A DNA stretch of 57,436 nt from Desulforadius tongensis (GCF_016907915.1 NZ_JAFBCW010000017.1:1-57436), one strand, 5' to 3'; numbered from the stretch's first letter, positions 25,066 to 35,492 are shown. Translations and numbers: made by a program. The notes: generated by a model not told the origin, from the sequence alone.

Positions 25066-27861
25066 ATGGATTACGGCAAGACATTAAACCTGCCTAAAAC
25101 CGACTTTCCCATGCGGGGAAATTTGCCCCAGCGGGAACCGGAAATGTTAAAATGGTGGGAAGAAATTGACATCTACCGCCGGGTACAGCAGAAGAACAAA
25201 GGTAAAGAAAAATTTATTCTGCATGACGGGCCTCCCTATGCCAATGGCCACATTCACCTGGGTCATACATTAAACAAAGTATTAAAAGATATGGTGGTTA
25301 AATACCGCTCAATGGCCGGATATGATGCTCCCTATGTACCGGGTTGGGATACCCACGGCCTGCCCATTGAACAGCAGGTAATTAAAAAACTTAAAATCAA
25401 CCGCCACGAAATTGATCCGGTGGAATTTAGAAAACAATGTAAAGAATATGCTCTTAAATTTGTAGAAATTCAAAAAGAAGAATTTAAGCGGTTAGGGGTA
25501 CGCGGCGATTGGGACCACCCCTATTACACACTGCTGCCCAAATATGAAGCTAAACAAATTCGGGTTTTTGGAGAAATGGCCAAAGCCGGTTATATCTATA
25601 AAGGATTAAAACCGGTATACTGGTGTGCCGACTGCGAAACAGCGCTGGCAGAAGCGGAAGTGGAATACAGTGATAAAACATCACCATCCATCTATGTGAA
25701 ATTCCCGGTAAAAGACGGTAAGGAACTGCTGCCGGAGGAAAAAACATACGTGGTAATTTGGACCACCACCCCGTGGACGCTGCCGGCCAACGTGGCCATT
25801 GCTCTGCACCCGGAGCTGGATTACGTACTGGTACAGGTGGGAGATGATAAACACCTGCTGGCCAGGGAGCTGCTGGAAAAATACCTGCAAATTACCGAGC
25901 TTAAAGATACTAAAATCCTAAAAGAATTTAAAGGTGAACAGCTGGAAGGGGTGGTATGCAGGCATCCCTTTATGGACCGTGATTCGCTGGTTATTTTAGG
26001 TGATCACGTAACCACCGATACAGGTACCGGTTGTGTTCACACGGCCACCGGTCATGGTGAAGAAGACTTTATGGTGGGTAAAAAATATAACCTGCCGGTG
26101 ATTTCCCCGGTGAATAACAGCGGAGTTTTCACCGCAGAAGCGGGGAAATTCCAGGGAACAAAAATTTGGGAAGCCAATAAACTTATTATAGAAGAACTAA
26201 AAAATTTGGGTATGCTGGTGTATGTAGATAAAATCCAGCACTCCTACCCCCACTGCTGGCGCTGCAAACAGCCTGTTTTCTTCCGGGCCACAGAGCAGTG
26301 GTTTGCTTCAGTGGAAGGGTTCCGTCAAAAAGCATTGGAAGCCATTAGAAATAAAGTACAGTGGATTCCTTCCTGGGGTGAAGATCGTATCTACAACATG
26401 ATCGAAGGACGGGGTGACTGGTGCATTTCCCGCCAGCGTGTATGGGGTGTGCCCATTCCCATCTTCTACTGTAAGGAATGCGGCAGAGAATTAATAAACG
26501 AAGCCACCATTGCCCACCTGGAAAAAATATTTGCCGAACACGGTTCCGATGCTTGGTTCAGCAGGGAAGTTAAAGACTTAATGCCCGAGGGAACCAGCTG
26601 TCCCCACTGCGGTGCAGCTGAATTTAATAAAGAAACAGACACCATGGATGTTTGGTTTGATTCCGGTTCCAGTCACCTGGGTGTATTGGATCAGCCGGAA
26701 TTGTGGCCGGATTTGCGCTGGCCGGCAGATCTCTACCTGGAGGGCAGCGACCAGCACCGGGGATGGTTTAACTCTTCACTGTCCACAGCCATGGCGGTAA
26801 CCGGGGAACCGCCTTACAAAGCGGTGCTGACCCATGGTTTTGTGGTAGACGAAAATGGACGAAAAATGTCTAAATCACTGGGGAATGTTGTAGACCCGTT
26901 AAAAGTAATTAAACAAATGGGTGCCGATATTCTGCGCCTGTGGGTATCATCAGCTGACTACCGCGGTGACTTGGCAGTATCTAACAATATCTTAAAGCAG
27001 TTAACCGAAGCCTATCGCAAAATTCGCAATACCGCTCGTTTTCTGTTGGGTAACTTGAGAGATTTTGAACCGGATAAACACAGTTTGCCGTACCGGGAGC
27101 TGCAGGAATTAGACCGCTGGGCACTGCTGCGCCTGCACAGGCTGATAGACCGGGTGGTAAAGGCTTACGACAATTACGAGTTTCATGTGGTTTACCATGC
27201 GGTGCATAACTTCTGTGTAATAGATATGAGTGCCCGTTACCTGGATATTATTAAAGACCGGCTGTACACGTCGCTGCCGGAATCTAAAGAGCGCCGGGCG
27301 GCTCAAACAGTACTGTACCAGGTATTGGATGCACTGGTTAGGTTAATCACCCCGGTGCTGGCCTTTACCAGTGAAGAAATTTACAGGCACATGCCCAAGC
27401 CGGAAGGCAGCCCCATAAGCGTGCAGCTGCTGGATATGCCGGAAGTAAATGAAGAGTACCTGGACATTGATTTGGAACAAAAGTGGGATCGCTTGATGCA
27501 GGTGAGGGCAGAGGTACTGAAACACCTGGAAACTGCCCGAAAGGAAAAATTCATCGGCAATTCCCTGGAAGCAGCGGTACAGGTTTATGCAGCGGAAGAA
27601 TTATATAACTTCTTAAAGCCCATGGAAAAAGACCTGGCCGCATTGTTTATTACCTCCCAGGCTTACTTGAACAAAGGAATTCCTGCCGGTGCAGCTGCCA
27701 GCGAAACATTACCGGGTTTGGCAGTTAAAGTGGAAAGGGCTGTGGGAGAAAAATGCGAGCGCTGCTGGATGTACCATGAAGGGGTAGGCAGCAGCGATAA
27801 GCATCCTTCCCTTTGTCCCCGCTGTGCTTCGGTTGTACGACAAATGGAATCCCAGGATTAA
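25066..27861 (+). CDS. ileS: Isoleucyl-tRNA synthetase
   Basis: The 931-residue class I synthetase charges tRNA-Ile. The HIGH motif is in [14 protein letters not shown] near residue 58, the editing domain has [10 protein letters not shown], and the KMSKS motif is in [10 protein letters not shown] near residue 605. The C-terminal zinc-binding region has CERCW and CPRC. Length and layout are typical of the bacterial, mupirocin-sensitive type. AGAGGTGA precedes the ATG. Expression is controlled by the T-box upstream, and a terminator overlaps the stop codon. Confidence 0.98.
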   Translation: MDYGKTLNLPKTDFPMRGNLPQREPEMLKWWEEIDIYRRVQQKNKGKEKFILHDGPPYANGHIHLGHTLNKVLKDMVVKYRSMAGYDAPYVPGWDTHGLPIEQQVIKKLKINRHEIDPVEFRKQCKEYALKFVEIQKEEFKRLGVRGDWDHPYYTLLPKYEAKQIRVFGEMAKAGYIYKGLKPVYWCADCETALAEAEVEYSDKTSPSIYVKFPVKDGKELLPEEKTYVVIWTTTPWTLPANVAIALHPELDYVLVQVGDDKHLLARELLEKYLQITELKDTKILKEFKGEQLEGVVCRHPFMDRDSLVILGDHVTTDTGTGCVHTATGHGEEDFMVGKKYNLPVISPVNNSGVFTAEAGKFQGTKIWEANKLIIEELKNLGMLVYVDKIQHSYPHCWRCKQPVFFRATEQWFASVEGFRQKALEAIRNKVQWIPSWGEDRIYNMIEGRGDWCISRQRVWGVPIPIFYCKECGRELINEATIAHLEKIFAEHGSDAWFSREVKDLMPEGTSCPHCGAAEFNKETDTMDVWFDSGSSHLGVLDQPELWPDLRWPADLYLEGSDQHRGWFNSSLSTAMAVTGEPPYKAVLTHGFVVDENGRKMSKSLGNVVDPLKVIKQMGADILRLWVSSADYRGDLAVSNNILKQLTEAYRKIRNTARFLLGNLRDFEPDKHSLPYRELQELDRWALLRLHRLIDRVVKAYDNYEFHVVYHAVHNFCVIDMSARYLDIIKDRLYTSLPESKERRAAQTVLYQVLDALVRLITPVLAFTSEEIYRHMPKPEGSPISVQLLDMPEVNEEYLDIDLEQKWDRLMQVRAEVLKHLETARKEKFIGNSLEAAVQVYAAEELYNFLKPMEKDLAALFITSQAYLNKGIPAGAAASETLPGLAVKVERAVGEKCERCWMYHEGVGSSDKHPSLCPRCASVVRQMESQD

Positions 27862-27880
27862 CCCCTGGGATTTTATATTT
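27848..27880 (+). terminator. Rho-independent terminator after ileS
   Basis: AATCCCAGG (27848-27856) pairs with CCTGGGATT (27864-27872), followed by a broken T-rich run. The stem includes the last codons and stop of ileS. Confidence 0.8.
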
Positions 27881-28008
27881 TGTTCATATACCGGTATCAA
27901 ATACCAAGTTGTTTTCAGCATGAAATTTGTGGTAAAATTGATTCAGTCTTAAAAGTGTAAATATAAAAGCGTAAAGCTTTACTTTTAAACATTCGGAGGT
28001 GAAGTAAC

Positions 28009-28272
28009 GTGAGGTGCACCATCCATCCGGAAAAAATATCTGACCTGAGCAAAGAACAAATGGAAGAACTGTTGTTTTCAATACTGCAGCATGTAAACCG
28101 GGCCTTTGTTTACAACACCGGGCCGGTAGAGCTTAGCAACCGGATACTAACAGAACTGATTGAAAGCAATCTGCTTGATTTAAAAGGCGGGGGTTGTGGA
28201 AGGTGTAATTCCTGTGCTCCGCTCCCAAGACCGAAAAAAGAAGGTAAAATTATAAAATTTCCTAAGAAATGA
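28009..28272 (+). CDS. Small protein with C-terminal cysteine cluster, unknown
   Basis: I do not recognise this 87-residue protein. The N-terminal half is helical (SKEQMEELLFSILQHVNRAF, LSNRILTELIESNLLDL). It is followed by GGGCGRCNSCAPLPRP, where three cysteines in CxxCxxC spacing could bind a metal or cluster, and a basic tail KKEGKIIKFPKK. CGGAGGTGAAG precedes the GTG start by a good distance. It stands alone between ileS and the convergent spore protein gene. Confidence 0.65.
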   Translation: MRCTIHPEKISDLSKEQMEELLFSILQHVNRAFVYNTGPVELSNRILTELIESNLLDLKGGGCGRCNSCAPLPRPKKEGKIIKFPKK

Positions 28273-28318
28273 CATTTTAAGTCAGTGTTCGAAAAGAAGC
28301 ACGAGAGACACGAGAAGT

Positions 28319-28537
28319 TCAAGGCGGCGAAGGCTTTTTAGCTTTATAATTGGTAATAATGCCCTTTCTAATTCTTTGGGTGATAATACCGCCGATGCGT
28401 CCTGCTTCTTTGGCATTGAGGGCTCCCCATCCATGCTGGCGTATTTTATCACCCAGGCCCAGTTCTTCTGCTACTTCCATCCGCAGTAACTCTTCTTTAG
28501 TGGGTTTCTTTTTTCGGGGGGATTTTTTAGCCATCAT
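28319..28537 (-). CDS. Small acid-soluble spore protein, alpha/beta type-like
   Basis: The 72-residue basic protein resembles alpha/beta-type SASPs, which coat and protect spore DNA. Recognisable parts are LRMEVAEELGLGDKI, the GWGALNAKEAGRIGG block with the conserved GriGG-like turn, and a basic C-terminus. The N-terminus is unusually rich in lysine (AKKSPRKKKPTKEEL), as in the SspF-like subgroup. AAGGAGATGAT precedes the ATG. A sigma-G-like promoter lies upstream on the same strand, in keeping with forespore expression under the SigG encoded at 7869. Confidence 0.8.
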   Translation of the reverse strand: MMAKKSPRKKKPTKEELLRMEVAEELGLGDKIRQHGWGALNAKEAGRIGGIITQRIRKGIITNYKAKKPSPP

Positions 28538-28577
28538 ATCATCTCCTTGTTGTAGTTTGGGAAGAAGAAACCCTTCA

Positions 28578-28606
28578 TATTATGGCTGTTTATAAATAAA
28601 ATATTA
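28578..28606 (-). promoter_or_regulatory. Sigma-G-like promoter for the SASP gene
   Basis: On the minus strand TAATA (28606-28602), 17 bp and CATAATA (28584-28578) approximate the sigma-G boxes GMATR and CATNNTA. The -35 box has one mismatch. Confidence 0.45.
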
Positions 28607-28628
28607 GTAAATATAATTGACAATTTTA

Positions 28629-28657
28629 GCAGGATAATAAAAAAGGACGACGAATTT
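28629..28657 (+). promoter_or_regulatory. Sigma-H promoter upstream of the glycine riboswitch
   Basis: GCAGGATAA (28629-28637), an 11-bp spacer and GACGAATTT (28649-28657) match the sigma-H consensus fully. The predicted start near 28664 is about 30 bases before the first riboswitch aptamer, so the site is well placed to drive the gcv operon. Confidence 0.7.
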
Positions 28658-28694
28658 ATAAAATTTAAAATAATCAAATAATTGACCGGAGGAA

Positions 28695-28905
28695 GGCAGC
28701 AGGAGAGTTCTGGAAAAACCAGGCGCCGAAGGAGCAAGGTTATCACTGGCTGGGCGGTAACCGAAACTCTCAGGCAAAATGAACTGCTGCCGGACGGAAC
28801 TCTGGAGAGTCCCGCGGTGGACACCCAAGGGGAAACCCCGGCAGGGGTAATCTCTCAGGTAAACGGACAGAGAAAACAGCTGGTATGGCTTTCTCTGTCT
28901 TTTTT
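28695..28905 (+). ncRNA. Tandem glycine riboswitch with terminator
   Basis: Two glycine aptamers lie in series. The first is closed by GGCAGCAG (28695)/CTGCTGCC (28784) and has the family cores GCGCCGAAGGAGCAA and GAAACTCTCAGGCAAAA. The second is closed by CTCTG (28800)/CAGAG (28868) with ATCTCTCAGGTAAACGGACAGAG-like sequence at 28850-28872. A terminator pairs GACAGAGAAA (28866-28875) with TTTCTCTGTC (28890-28899) before TTTTTT. The second P1 stem and the terminator share bases, so glycine binding should disrupt the terminator and switch gcv on. Confidence 0.95.
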
Positions 28906-28987
28906 GTTTGCAGCGGAAAAGCACCACATGACTAAGTCTTTCCAGTGTCATAATAAAACAGTGGAACTGTGGCGGAGGTGTAATATA

Positions 28988-30082
28988 ATGGATAACCTGA
29001 AACGTACTCCCCTTTACGAGGTGCACCTGGAACTGAAAGCTAAAATGGTGCCCTTCGGCGGTTGGGAAATGCCGGTGCAGTATGGGGGAATTATTAAAGA
29101 ACACAAAGCGGTGCGTGAGAGGGCGGGCTTGTTTGATGTATCCCACATGGGAGAATTATTGTTGGAGGGGCCGGAAGCCTTAGCTGCACTGCAAAAACTG
29201 GTTACAAACGATGTATCTAAAATTGGCATCGGGCGGGCTATGTATACGCCGATGATTAATGAAGATGGCGGTACTGTTGATGACCTGTTGATATATAACC
29301 TGGGGCTAAATCGTTACCTGTTGGTGGTTAACGCCTCAAATAAGGACAAAGACCTGGCCTGGATAAAAGAACATTTAACCGGGGAAGTGGATGTGGTAGA
29401 TAAATCCCATGATTATGCCCTGCTGGCACTGCAGGGACCGTTATCCCAACAGGTGCTGCAAAGTCTTACTTCCTTGGATTTAAAAGAGATTAAATACTAT
29501 CATTTTGCCATGGGGGCGGTGGCTGAGGTGCCCTGTTTGGTTTCCCGTACCGGCTATACCGGGGAAGATGGTTTTGAGCTGTACTGCCACCCCGAAGAAG
29601 CAGAAAAACTGTGGCGGGCAATTTTAGACACCGGCCGGCGGCATGGGGTGGTGCCGGTGGGACTGGGTGCCAGGGATACCCTGCGCTTTGAAGCTTGTTT
29701 AGCCCTTTATGGACACGAACTAACCGAAGATATTAACCCGCTGATGGCGGGTCTGGGCTGGACAGTTAAGTTTGACAAGGGAGAATTTATCGGTAAGCAG
29801 GCTCTGTTAAGCATCAAAGAAAAAGGTGTCAGCCACAAACTGGTAGGCCTAAAAATGATCGAACGGGGTGTTCCCAGGGAAGGTTATGCAGTTGCAGTTG
29901 ATGGTCAGCAGGTGGGATGGGTCACCACCGGCAGTTATGCCCCCACATTAAATGCCAACCTGGCACTGGCTTATGTTAAACCTGAATATGCCGGCAATGA
30001 TACTGAGTTGGACATTATAATTCGCGGCAGGGAATTAAAGGCCCAGGTTGTTCCGAAACCTTTTTATAAAAGAAATAAATAA
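28988..30082 (+). CDS. gcvT: Glycine cleavage system T protein (aminomethyltransferase)
   Basis: GcvT moves the aminomethyl carbon from lipoyl-GcvH to tetrahydrofolate, releasing ammonia. The 364-residue protein shows [25 protein letters not shown], the DVSHMGE motif, [20 protein letters not shown] and [12 protein letters not shown], all typical of the family. The ATG at 28988 follows GGAGGTG by seven bases; longer in-frame extensions run into the riboswitch and are not credible. It is the first gene of gcvT-H-PA-PB. Confidence 0.96.
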   Translation: MDNLKRTPLYEVHLELKAKMVPFGGWEMPVQYGGIIKEHKAVRERAGLFDVSHMGELLLEGPEALAALQKLVTNDVSKIGIGRAMYTPMINEDGGTVDDLLIYNLGLNRYLLVVNASNKDKDLAWIKEHLTGEVDVVDKSHDYALLALQGPLSQQVLQSLTSLDLKEIKYYHFAMGAVAEVPCLVSRTGYTGEDGFELYCHPEEAEKLWRAILDTGRRHGVVPVGLGARDTLRFEACLALYGHELTEDINPLMAGLGWTVKFDKGEFIGKQALLSIKEKGVSHKLVGLKMIERGVPREGYAVAVDGQQVGWVTTGSYAPTLNANLALAYVKPEYAGNDTELDIIIRGRELKAQVVPKPFYKRNK

Positions 30083-30101
30083 ATTTAAGGAGGTCATAAT
30101 T

Positions 30102-30491
30102 ATGGCTAATATACCGGCAGAACTAAAGTACAGCAGGGAACATGAATGGATTAAATTGGATGGTGACAGGGCAACTATAGGGATTACTGATTATGCCCAG
30201 GATTCCCTGGGGGATATTGTTTTTGTAGAACTGCCCAGTGTGGGCGACACCTTTGAGGCAGAAGATACCCTGGGCGTGGTGGAATCTGTAAAAGCTGCTT
30301 CCGACATATATACGCCCCTTAGCGGCAGGGTGGTGGAAATTAACGAAGAACTGCTTGACGCCCCGGAAACGATCAACGAAGATCCTTACGGGAAGGGTTG
30401 GATGGTGGTGATGGAATTATCCGATCCCTCCCAGGTGGAAAACCTGCTTTCCAAAGCAGAATATGAAGCATATTTAGAGGAGAATGCCTAA
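30102..30491 (+). CDS. gcvH: Glycine cleavage system H protein
   Basis: GcvH is the lipoylated carrier that shuttles intermediates between the P, T and L proteins. The 129-residue product has [21 protein letters not shown], and the lipoylated lysine lies in [17 protein letters not shown] near residue 64. AAGGAGG precedes the ATG. The stop overlaps the gcvPA start (TAATG), so the two are translationally coupled. No L-protein (lpd) or lipoate ligase gene is in the window. Confidence 0.97.
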   Translation: MANIPAELKYSREHEWIKLDGDRATIGITDYAQDSLGDIVFVELPSVGDTFEAEDTLGVVESVKAASDIYTPLSGRVVEINEELLDAPETINEDPYGKGWMVVMELSDPSQVENLLSKAEYEAYLEENA

Positions 30492-31834
30492 TGAAATTTA
30501 TTCCCCATACAGGTGAAGAACGGCAGCAGATGTTAAAAGAACTGGGCATTAATGATTTAGAGGAATTGTTTGCAGAAATACCGGAGGAAATAAGACTAAA
30601 AAGGGAATTAAATGTACCCGGGCCCCTCTCTGAGCTGGAGGTGGCCCGGAAGTTAAATTCCCTGGCCGGGAAAAATAAAACGGTTGATCAACTTGCAGCT
30701 TTCCTTGGTGCCGGGGTATACGACCACTACATACCCAGTGCTGTGCAGCACATAATATCCCGCTCCGAATTTTATACCGCTTACACCCCTTATCAACCGG
30801 AAATCAGCCAGGGAGTTTTACAATCAATTTTTGAATTTCAAACGATGATCTGCCAATTAACCGGCATGGATGTGGCCAATGCCTCGATGTATGACGGTGC
30901 CTCCGCCACAGCAGAGGCTGCTTTAATGGCCTGTGCGGCCACCAGGCGCAGCAAAGTGCTGGTATCTAAAACTGTTCATCCCCAGTACCGGGAGGTACTT
31001 CGCACCTATGCCAGCGGCCCGGAATTACAGGTGATAGAGGTAGACTTTACCCAAGGCTGTACCGATTTAGAAAAGTTAAAGCAATTTTTGGATAAAGATG
31101 TGGCGGCGGTAATTATCCAACAACCTAACTTTTTTGGTTCGCTGGAGGATTTAACAGCCGCGGCCAAAGCAGCCCATCAAGTTAAGGCCCTGCTGGTAAC
31201 CTGTGCCGACCCGGTTTCCCTTGGCTTGATAGCCTCCCCGGGTTCCTGTGGTGCTGACATTGTCACCGGGGAGGGACAGGGGCTGGGTATTCCCATGTCT
31301 TACGGCGGTCCCCACCTGGGTTATATGGCTTGTGCTGCAAAGTTAATGAGGCGCATGCCCGGCCGTATAGTGGGGGAAACCAAGGACAACCAGGGCCGCC
31401 GGGGTTATGTATTAACACTGCAGGCCCGGGAACAGCACATTCGCCGGGAAAAAGCCACCTCTAATATTTGCTCCAACCAGGCACTGTGTGCCCTGGCGGC
31501 CACAGTACATTTAAGTTTGCTGGGACGTAAAGGTCTGCGTTCGGTGGCGGAGCAGTGTTTGCAAAAAGCTTACTACGCCTACGAGCAGATCATTAAGCTG
31601 CCGGGTTATCAGCCTGCTTGGGCGGTGCCTTTCTTTAAAGAATTCGTAATTAAAACCCCACAGCCGCCGGAAGAAATTAACCGCAGGCTGCTGGATAACG
31701 GCATTATCGGGGGACTGGATTTGGAACGTTATTACCCGCAGCTGAAAAATCACATGCTGCTTTGTGTCACTGAAACCCGTACCAAAGAAGACATCCATCG
31801 CCTGGTGGCGCTGTTGGGAGGGGATGTAAAATGA
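30491..31834 (+). CDS. gcvPA: Glycine dehydrogenase (decarboxylating) subunit 1
   Basis: This is the alpha chain of the split, two-subunit P protein found in Firmicutes. The 447-residue product opens with [19 protein letters not shown] and contains [35 protein letters not shown] and [11 protein letters not shown], all characteristic. It forms the P-protein heterotetramer with gcvPB. It overlaps gcvH by one base and gcvPB by four bases, which suggests balanced production. A lower GAGG site lies within the end of gcvH. Confidence 0.97.
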   Translation: MKFIPHTGEERQQMLKELGINDLEELFAEIPEEIRLKRELNVPGPLSELEVARKLNSLAGKNKTVDQLAAFLGAGVYDHYIPSAVQHIISRSEFYTAYTPYQPEISQGVLQSIFEFQTMICQLTGMDVANASMYDGASATAEAALMACAATRRSKVLVSKTVHPQYREVLRTYASGPELQVIEVDFTQGCTDLEKLKQFLDKDVAAVIIQQPNFFGSLEDLTAAAKAAHQVKALLVTCADPVSLGLIASPGSCGADIVTGEGQGLGIPMSYGGPHLGYMACAAKLMRRMPGRIVGETKDNQGRRGYVLTLQAREQHIRREKATSNICSNQALCALAATVHLSLLGRKGLRSVAEQCLQKAYYAYEQIIKLPGYQPAWAVPFFKEFVIKTPQPPEEINRRLLDNGIIGGLDLERYYPQLKNHMLLCVTETRTKEDIHRLVALLGGDVK

Positions 31835-33276
31835 GCGAACCGTTAATTTTTGAACTTTCCCGACCGGGGCGCCGGGGAATACTACCGCCGGAAAATGATG
31901 TGCCCTGCAAAGAGGTAGAGCAATTAATACCGGCCGGCATGCTGCGCCAAGATGAACCGCAGCTGCCCGAAGTAAGTGAGTTGGATGTGGTGCGCCACTA
32001 TACAAGGCTTTCCAGAATGAACTATGGTGTAGATGTGGGCTTTTACCCGTTGGGTTCATGCACCATGAAATACAACCCCAAAATATGTGAAGATGCCGCC
32101 AATCTACCCGGGTTCACCCGCCTGCACCCCTACCAACCGGAGGAAACAGTGCAGGGAGCGCTGGAACTTATGTACCACACCCAAAACTACCTGGCGGAAA
32201 TAACCGGTATGGATGCTGTAACCCTGCAGCCGGCGGCGGGGGCCCACGGCGAGCTCACCGGTTTGTTAATAATAAAGGCTTATTTAAAGCACCGGGGAGA
32301 AAAGCGCACTAAAGTAATTGTGCCCGATTCTGCCCACGGAACCAACCCGGCTACAGCCACGCTGGCCGGATTTAAAGTGGTGCAGGTAAAATCAGATTTA
32401 AGGGGCAACGTGGATATTGAAGCACTGCGGGAAGTGGTGGATGAAGATACCGCGGCACTGATGCTGACCAACCCCAGCACGCTGGGATTGTTTGAAGAAA
32501 ACATTGTGCAAATTGCGGAAATTGTGCACAATGCCGGTGGGCTGCTGTATTATGACGGGGCCAATATGAATGCCATTATGGGTATTACGTCTCCCGGGCG
32601 TATGGGTTTTGATGTGGTGCACCTAAACCTGCATAAAACCTTTGCCACTCCCCACGGCGGCGGCGGCCCGGGAAGCGGCCCGGTGGGGGTTAAAGCAGAG
32701 TTGGAACCGTTTTTGCCAAAGCCGGTAGTGGTAAAAGAAAATGATACCTACCGGTTGGATTACAACCGCCCTCTCTCCATTGGCAGGGTGCGCGGTTTTT
32801 ATGCCAGTTTTGGAGTGGTGGTAAAGGCATATACCTATCTTATATCCCAGGGGGGCAGCGGCTTAAAATCCATCAGTGAACACGCGGTGCTTAATGCCAA
32901 CTACCTAATGCACCGGTTGGCCGGGCACCTGAATATACCCTTTGATCGCCGGTGCATGCATGAATTTGTATGCCGCCCCAGGGGACTTAAGGGAAAAGGG
33001 GTACGCACGCTGGATCTGGCCAAGCGGATGCTGGATTACGGCTATCATCCCCCCACCATATACTTTCCGTTGATTGTGGAAGAAGTGATGATGATGGAAC
33101 CCACCGAAACAGAAAGCAAGGAAACGCTGGATGACTTTGCCCGCAGTGTAATCAAGATACTGCAGGAAGCTGCGGAAGACCCGGAACAAGTTAAAACTGC
33201 TCCTCACAGCACACCGGTGGGGCGGTTGGATGAAGTGACAGCAGCTAGGAAACCGGTGCTTAGATATAACGGGTAA
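31831..33276 (+). CDS. gcvPB: Glycine dehydrogenase (decarboxylating) subunit 2
   Basis: This is the beta chain of the P protein and carries the pyridoxal phosphate site. In the 481-residue product the PLP lysine is in [20 protein letters not shown] near residue 272. [26 protein letters not shown] and [11 protein letters not shown] are further family blocks. Together with the preceding genes it decarboxylates glycine and passes the remaining aminomethyl group to GcvH. A strong terminator closes the operon. Confidence 0.97.
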   Translation: MSEPLIFELSRPGRRGILPPENDVPCKEVEQLIPAGMLRQDEPQLPEVSELDVVRHYTRLSRMNYGVDVGFYPLGSCTMKYNPKICEDAANLPGFTRLHPYQPEETVQGALELMYHTQNYLAEITGMDAVTLQPAAGAHGELTGLLIIKAYLKHRGEKRTKVIVPDSAHGTNPATATLAGFKVVQVKSDLRGNVDIEALREVVDEDTAALMLTNPSTLGLFEENIVQIAEIVHNAGGLLYYDGANMNAIMGITSPGRMGFDVVHLNLHKTFATPHGGGGPGSGPVGVKAELEPFLPKPVVVKENDTYRLDYNRPLSIGRVRGFYASFGVVVKAYTYLISQGGSGLKSISEHAVLNANYLMHRLAGHLNIPFDRRCMHEFVCRPRGLKGKGVRTLDLAKRMLDYGYHPPTIYFPLIVEEVMMMEPTETESKETLDDFARSVIKILQEAAEDPEQVKTAPHSTPVGRLDEVTAARKPVLRYNG

Positions 33277-33287
33277 TTGTAAATTTG

Positions 33288-33329
33288 GGATGCGTGTTTC
33301 GCCAAGTGCGATTACACGCGTCCTTTTTT
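33288..33329 (+). terminator. Rho-independent terminator of the gcv operon
   Basis: GGATGCGTGT (33288-33297) pairs with ACACGCGTCC (33314-33323), one wobble, followed by six T. Confidence 0.88.
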
Positions 33330-33365
33330 AAAGGGAGGTTATTTTATACTTGTTTTTGGCAAATA

Positions 33366-33382
33366 ACATTATGTTATAATGT
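33366..33382. promoter_or_regulatory. Palindrome over the CDF promoter
   Basis: ACATTAT-GTT-ATAATGT is a perfect 7-bp inverted repeat that covers a TATAAT -10 box (33375-33380). The -35 region is weak (TTGTTT at 33350, 19 bp). It could be an operator for a metal-responsive repressor; no such regulator is encoded nearby. Confidence 0.4.
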
Positions 33383-33420
33383 ATAGGTTATAATAATAAA
33401 ATTATTGGGGGGGTGTAGCG

Positions 33421-34347
33421 GTGGACCCCAAGATAAAGGTTGCACGATTATCAATTATATCTAATACTCTGCTTACTGCCGGGAAACTTGCGGTGGGGTT
33501 GTTAATGGGTTCGGTCAGTGTGCTGTCAGAGGCTATTCATTCCGGCCTGGATTTGCTGGCAGCGATAATTGCCTTCCTTTCGGTACGCCAATCGGGAAAA
33601 CCGGCGGATGAACTGCACAGGTACGGGCACGGAAAATTTGAAAACCTGGCGGCGATAATAGAAGCCCTTTTAATTGTGGGGGCGGCAGTGGGAATACTTT
33701 GGCATGCCGTTCCTAAACTGTTCCATGGCCAGGGAGAAATCGAGGCCCTGGGTTTGGGTATGGCAGTGATGGGTATTTCCGGGGCGGTTAACTGGTTTGT
33801 ATCAAATAAACTGATGAAGGTGGCCAAAGAGACCGGCTCCCCGGCGCTGGAGGCTGATGCCTGGCACCTGCGAACCGATGTATACACTTCTCTGGGAGTA
33901 CTGGCAGGCATTGCGTTAATTAAATTAACGGGGAAAACCATTATAGACCCCCTCATTGGTATTGGCGTAACTTTGTTAATATTAAAAGCGGCCTACGACT
34001 TACTGCATGACTCAATGAGCAGTATTTTAGATGCCAAGCTGCCCCAGGAAGAGGAAGAAACAATTCATAAAGTTTTAACCCGGTATCAAAATCGATTTGT
34101 TAACTATCATAAACTGCGCACCAGAAAGGCAGGGCCCCAGCGGCATGTGGACTTACACATTGTAGTACCCCGCTGCAACACTATCCTTGAAGCTCACCGG
34201 CTGTGTGATGATGTAGAAAATGACCTCAAAGAAGCACTGCCCCGCAGCAACGTGCTCATTCACAGCGAGCCCTGTGAACCGCCTGAGCATTGCGAAAACT
34301 GCCGGGCCGGCTGCGATTGCAAAAGCAGCGGCCCAAAAGAGAAATAG
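33421..34347 (+). CDS. Cation diffusion facilitator family transporter
   Basis: The 308-residue CDF protein exports divalent metal ions by proton exchange. Six membrane segments occupy about residues 10-205, with the metal-site motifs HSGLDLLAAI in helix II and EADAWHLRTDVYTSLG in helix V. A cytoplasmic ferredoxin-like domain follows. The C-terminus has an unusual cysteine- and histidine-containing tail (CEPPEHCENCRAGCDC) that may bind metal and tune specificity. The GTG start follows GGGGGGTG. The metal cannot be assigned from sequence alone; zinc, iron and manganese are all possible. Confidence 0.92.
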   Translation: MDPKIKVARLSIISNTLLTAGKLAVGLLMGSVSVLSEAIHSGLDLLAAIIAFLSVRQSGKPADELHRYGHGKFENLAAIIEALLIVGAAVGILWHAVPKLFHGQGEIEALGLGMAVMGISGAVNWFVSNKLMKVAKETGSPALEADAWHLRTDVYTSLGVLAGIALIKLTGKTIIDPLIGIGVTLLILKAAYDLLHDSMSSILDAKLPQEEEETIHKVLTRYQNRFVNYHKLRTRKAGPQRHVDLHIVVPRCNTILEAHRLCDDVENDLKEALPRSNVLIHSEPCEPPEHCENCRAGCDCKSSGPKEK

Positions 34348-34360
34348 AGGAATATTAGAG

Positions 34361-34393
34361 AAGCTGTGCATTTATAACCATGCACAGCTTTTT
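34361..34393. terminator. Bidirectional terminator between the CDF gene and trmL
   Basis: AAGCTGTGCAT (34361-34371) pairs with ATGCACAGCTT (34380-34390), with T-rich sequence on the + strand side. Confidence 0.8.
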
Positions 34394-34850
34394 ATTTCAT
34401 ATTTTTAAATCCCTGCTGGCGCAGTGCTTCATATAATACTATTGCCACTGCGTTGGACAGGTTTAGCGAACGTATATCTGAAAGCATGGGGATGCGAATG
34501 CATCTTTCCCCATTGGCTTCCAGCAATTCACTGGGTAAACCGGCGGTTTCTTTGCCGAAAACTAGAAAGTCACCGGGTTGGTATTCCACCTCGGTGTACC
34601 ATTTTGCAGCCTTGGTGGTCAAATACCAGAAACCACCATGGGGATACTTTTGCTGTAGTTCTGAAAAGCTGTCGTGATAATGCAGGTCTAATTTGTGCCA
34701 ATAGTCCAAACCGGCCCTTTTCAGGTGCTTATCATCGGTAGAAAAACCCAGCGGTTTTACCAGGTGCAGGCTGGAACCGGTTACCGCACAGGTGCGGGAT
34801 ATGTTGCCGGTGTTGGCCGGTATTTCTGGTTCTACCAAAACAATGTGCAT
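34392..34850 (-). CDS. trmL: tRNA (cytidine/uridine-2'-O-)-methyltransferase TrmL
   Basis: The 152-residue SPOUT methyltransferase modifies the wobble ribose (position 34) of certain leucine tRNAs. It begins HIVLVEPEIPANTGNISRTCA, then FGKETAGLP and IPMLSDIRSLNLSNAVAIVLYE, where the knotted SAM site forms. The length is normal for TrmL. It is the last gene of a minus-strand trio with nth and a CoA-binding protein; its ATG directly abuts the nth stop. Confidence 0.95.
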   Translation of the reverse strand: MHIVLVEPEIPANTGNISRTCAVTGSSLHLVKPLGFSTDDKHLKRAGLDYWHKLDLHYHDSFSELQQKYPHGGFWYLTTKAAKWYTEVEYQPGDFLVFGKETAGLPSELLEANGERCIRIPMLSDIRSLNLSNAVAIVLYEALRQQGFKNMK

Positions 34851-35492
34851 CTATCTCTCCCCTCCCGGCCCCTGTGGGCACAATGCCATTACCGGGCAGT
34901 GATTGCATTTTGGACGGCGGGCGCTGCATGTTTCCCTGCCGTGGGCGATAAACAAGTGGTGAGCTGGCTGCCACAGATCTTTGGGTATACAGCTCATTAG
35001 TTCCCGTTCAGTGGTTTCGGGATTTTTCCCGCTGGCCAGCCCCAGGCGGTGGGCTACCCGGTGCACGTGGGTGTCCACCGGCAGGGCTGCCTGTCCAAAA
35101 CCGACCCCTAACACCACCCCGGCAGTTTTACGCCCCACCCCCGGCAGTGCCTCCAGCGCCTTTCTTTGCTGGGGCACCTCTCCCCGGTGGTTATTCATCA
35201 ATATGCGGCAGGTTTCCACAATGGCCCTGCTTTTGTTGTGGTGCAGGCCGCAGCCTTTAATTTCTTCTGCCAGCTGCTCCGGGGTCAACCGGGCAAAATC
35301 AGCAGGGGTACGGTATTTTGAAAACAATTTTTCGGTAATTATGTTTACCCTTTTGTCAGTACACTGGGCGCTTAAAATTGTAGCTATCAGCAGTTCAAAA
35401 GGGCTGCGGTGATTCAGACCGCACCGGGCATGGGGGTAAGCCCTTTTAAGCCTTTCAATTATCTCAAGAACCCGGCTGTTTTCTTTAGACAT
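34851..35492 (-). CDS. nth: Endonuclease III
   Basis: The 213-residue DNA repair glycosylase/AP lyase removes oxidised pyrimidines. LSAQCTDKRVN, the helix-hairpin-helix with catalytic lysine LPGVGRKTAGVVLG near residue 120, VDTHVHRVAHRLGL with the catalytic aspartate, and the iron-sulfur cluster cysteines in CSARRPKCNHCPVMALC are all present. The ATG at 35492 overlaps the stop of the upstream gene (TAATG on the minus strand); a longer frame into that gene is rejected for that reason. Confidence 0.96.
   Translation of the reverse strand: MSKENSRVLEIIERLKRAYPHARCGLNHRSPFELLIATILSAQCTDKRVNIITEKLFSKYRTPADFARLTPEQLAEEIKGCGLHHNKSRAIVETCRILMNNHRGEVPQQRKALEALPGVGRKTAGVVLGVGFGQAALPVDTHVHRVAHRLGLASGKNPETTERELMSCIPKDLWQPAHHLFIAHGRETCSARRPKCNHCPVMALCPQGPGGER

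Noticed and set aside
28840-28920. gcvT starting upstream of 28988
   Set aside because: The longer in-frame extension would be translated from the riboswitch and terminator; the ATG at 28988 has its own ribosome site and matches the family start.
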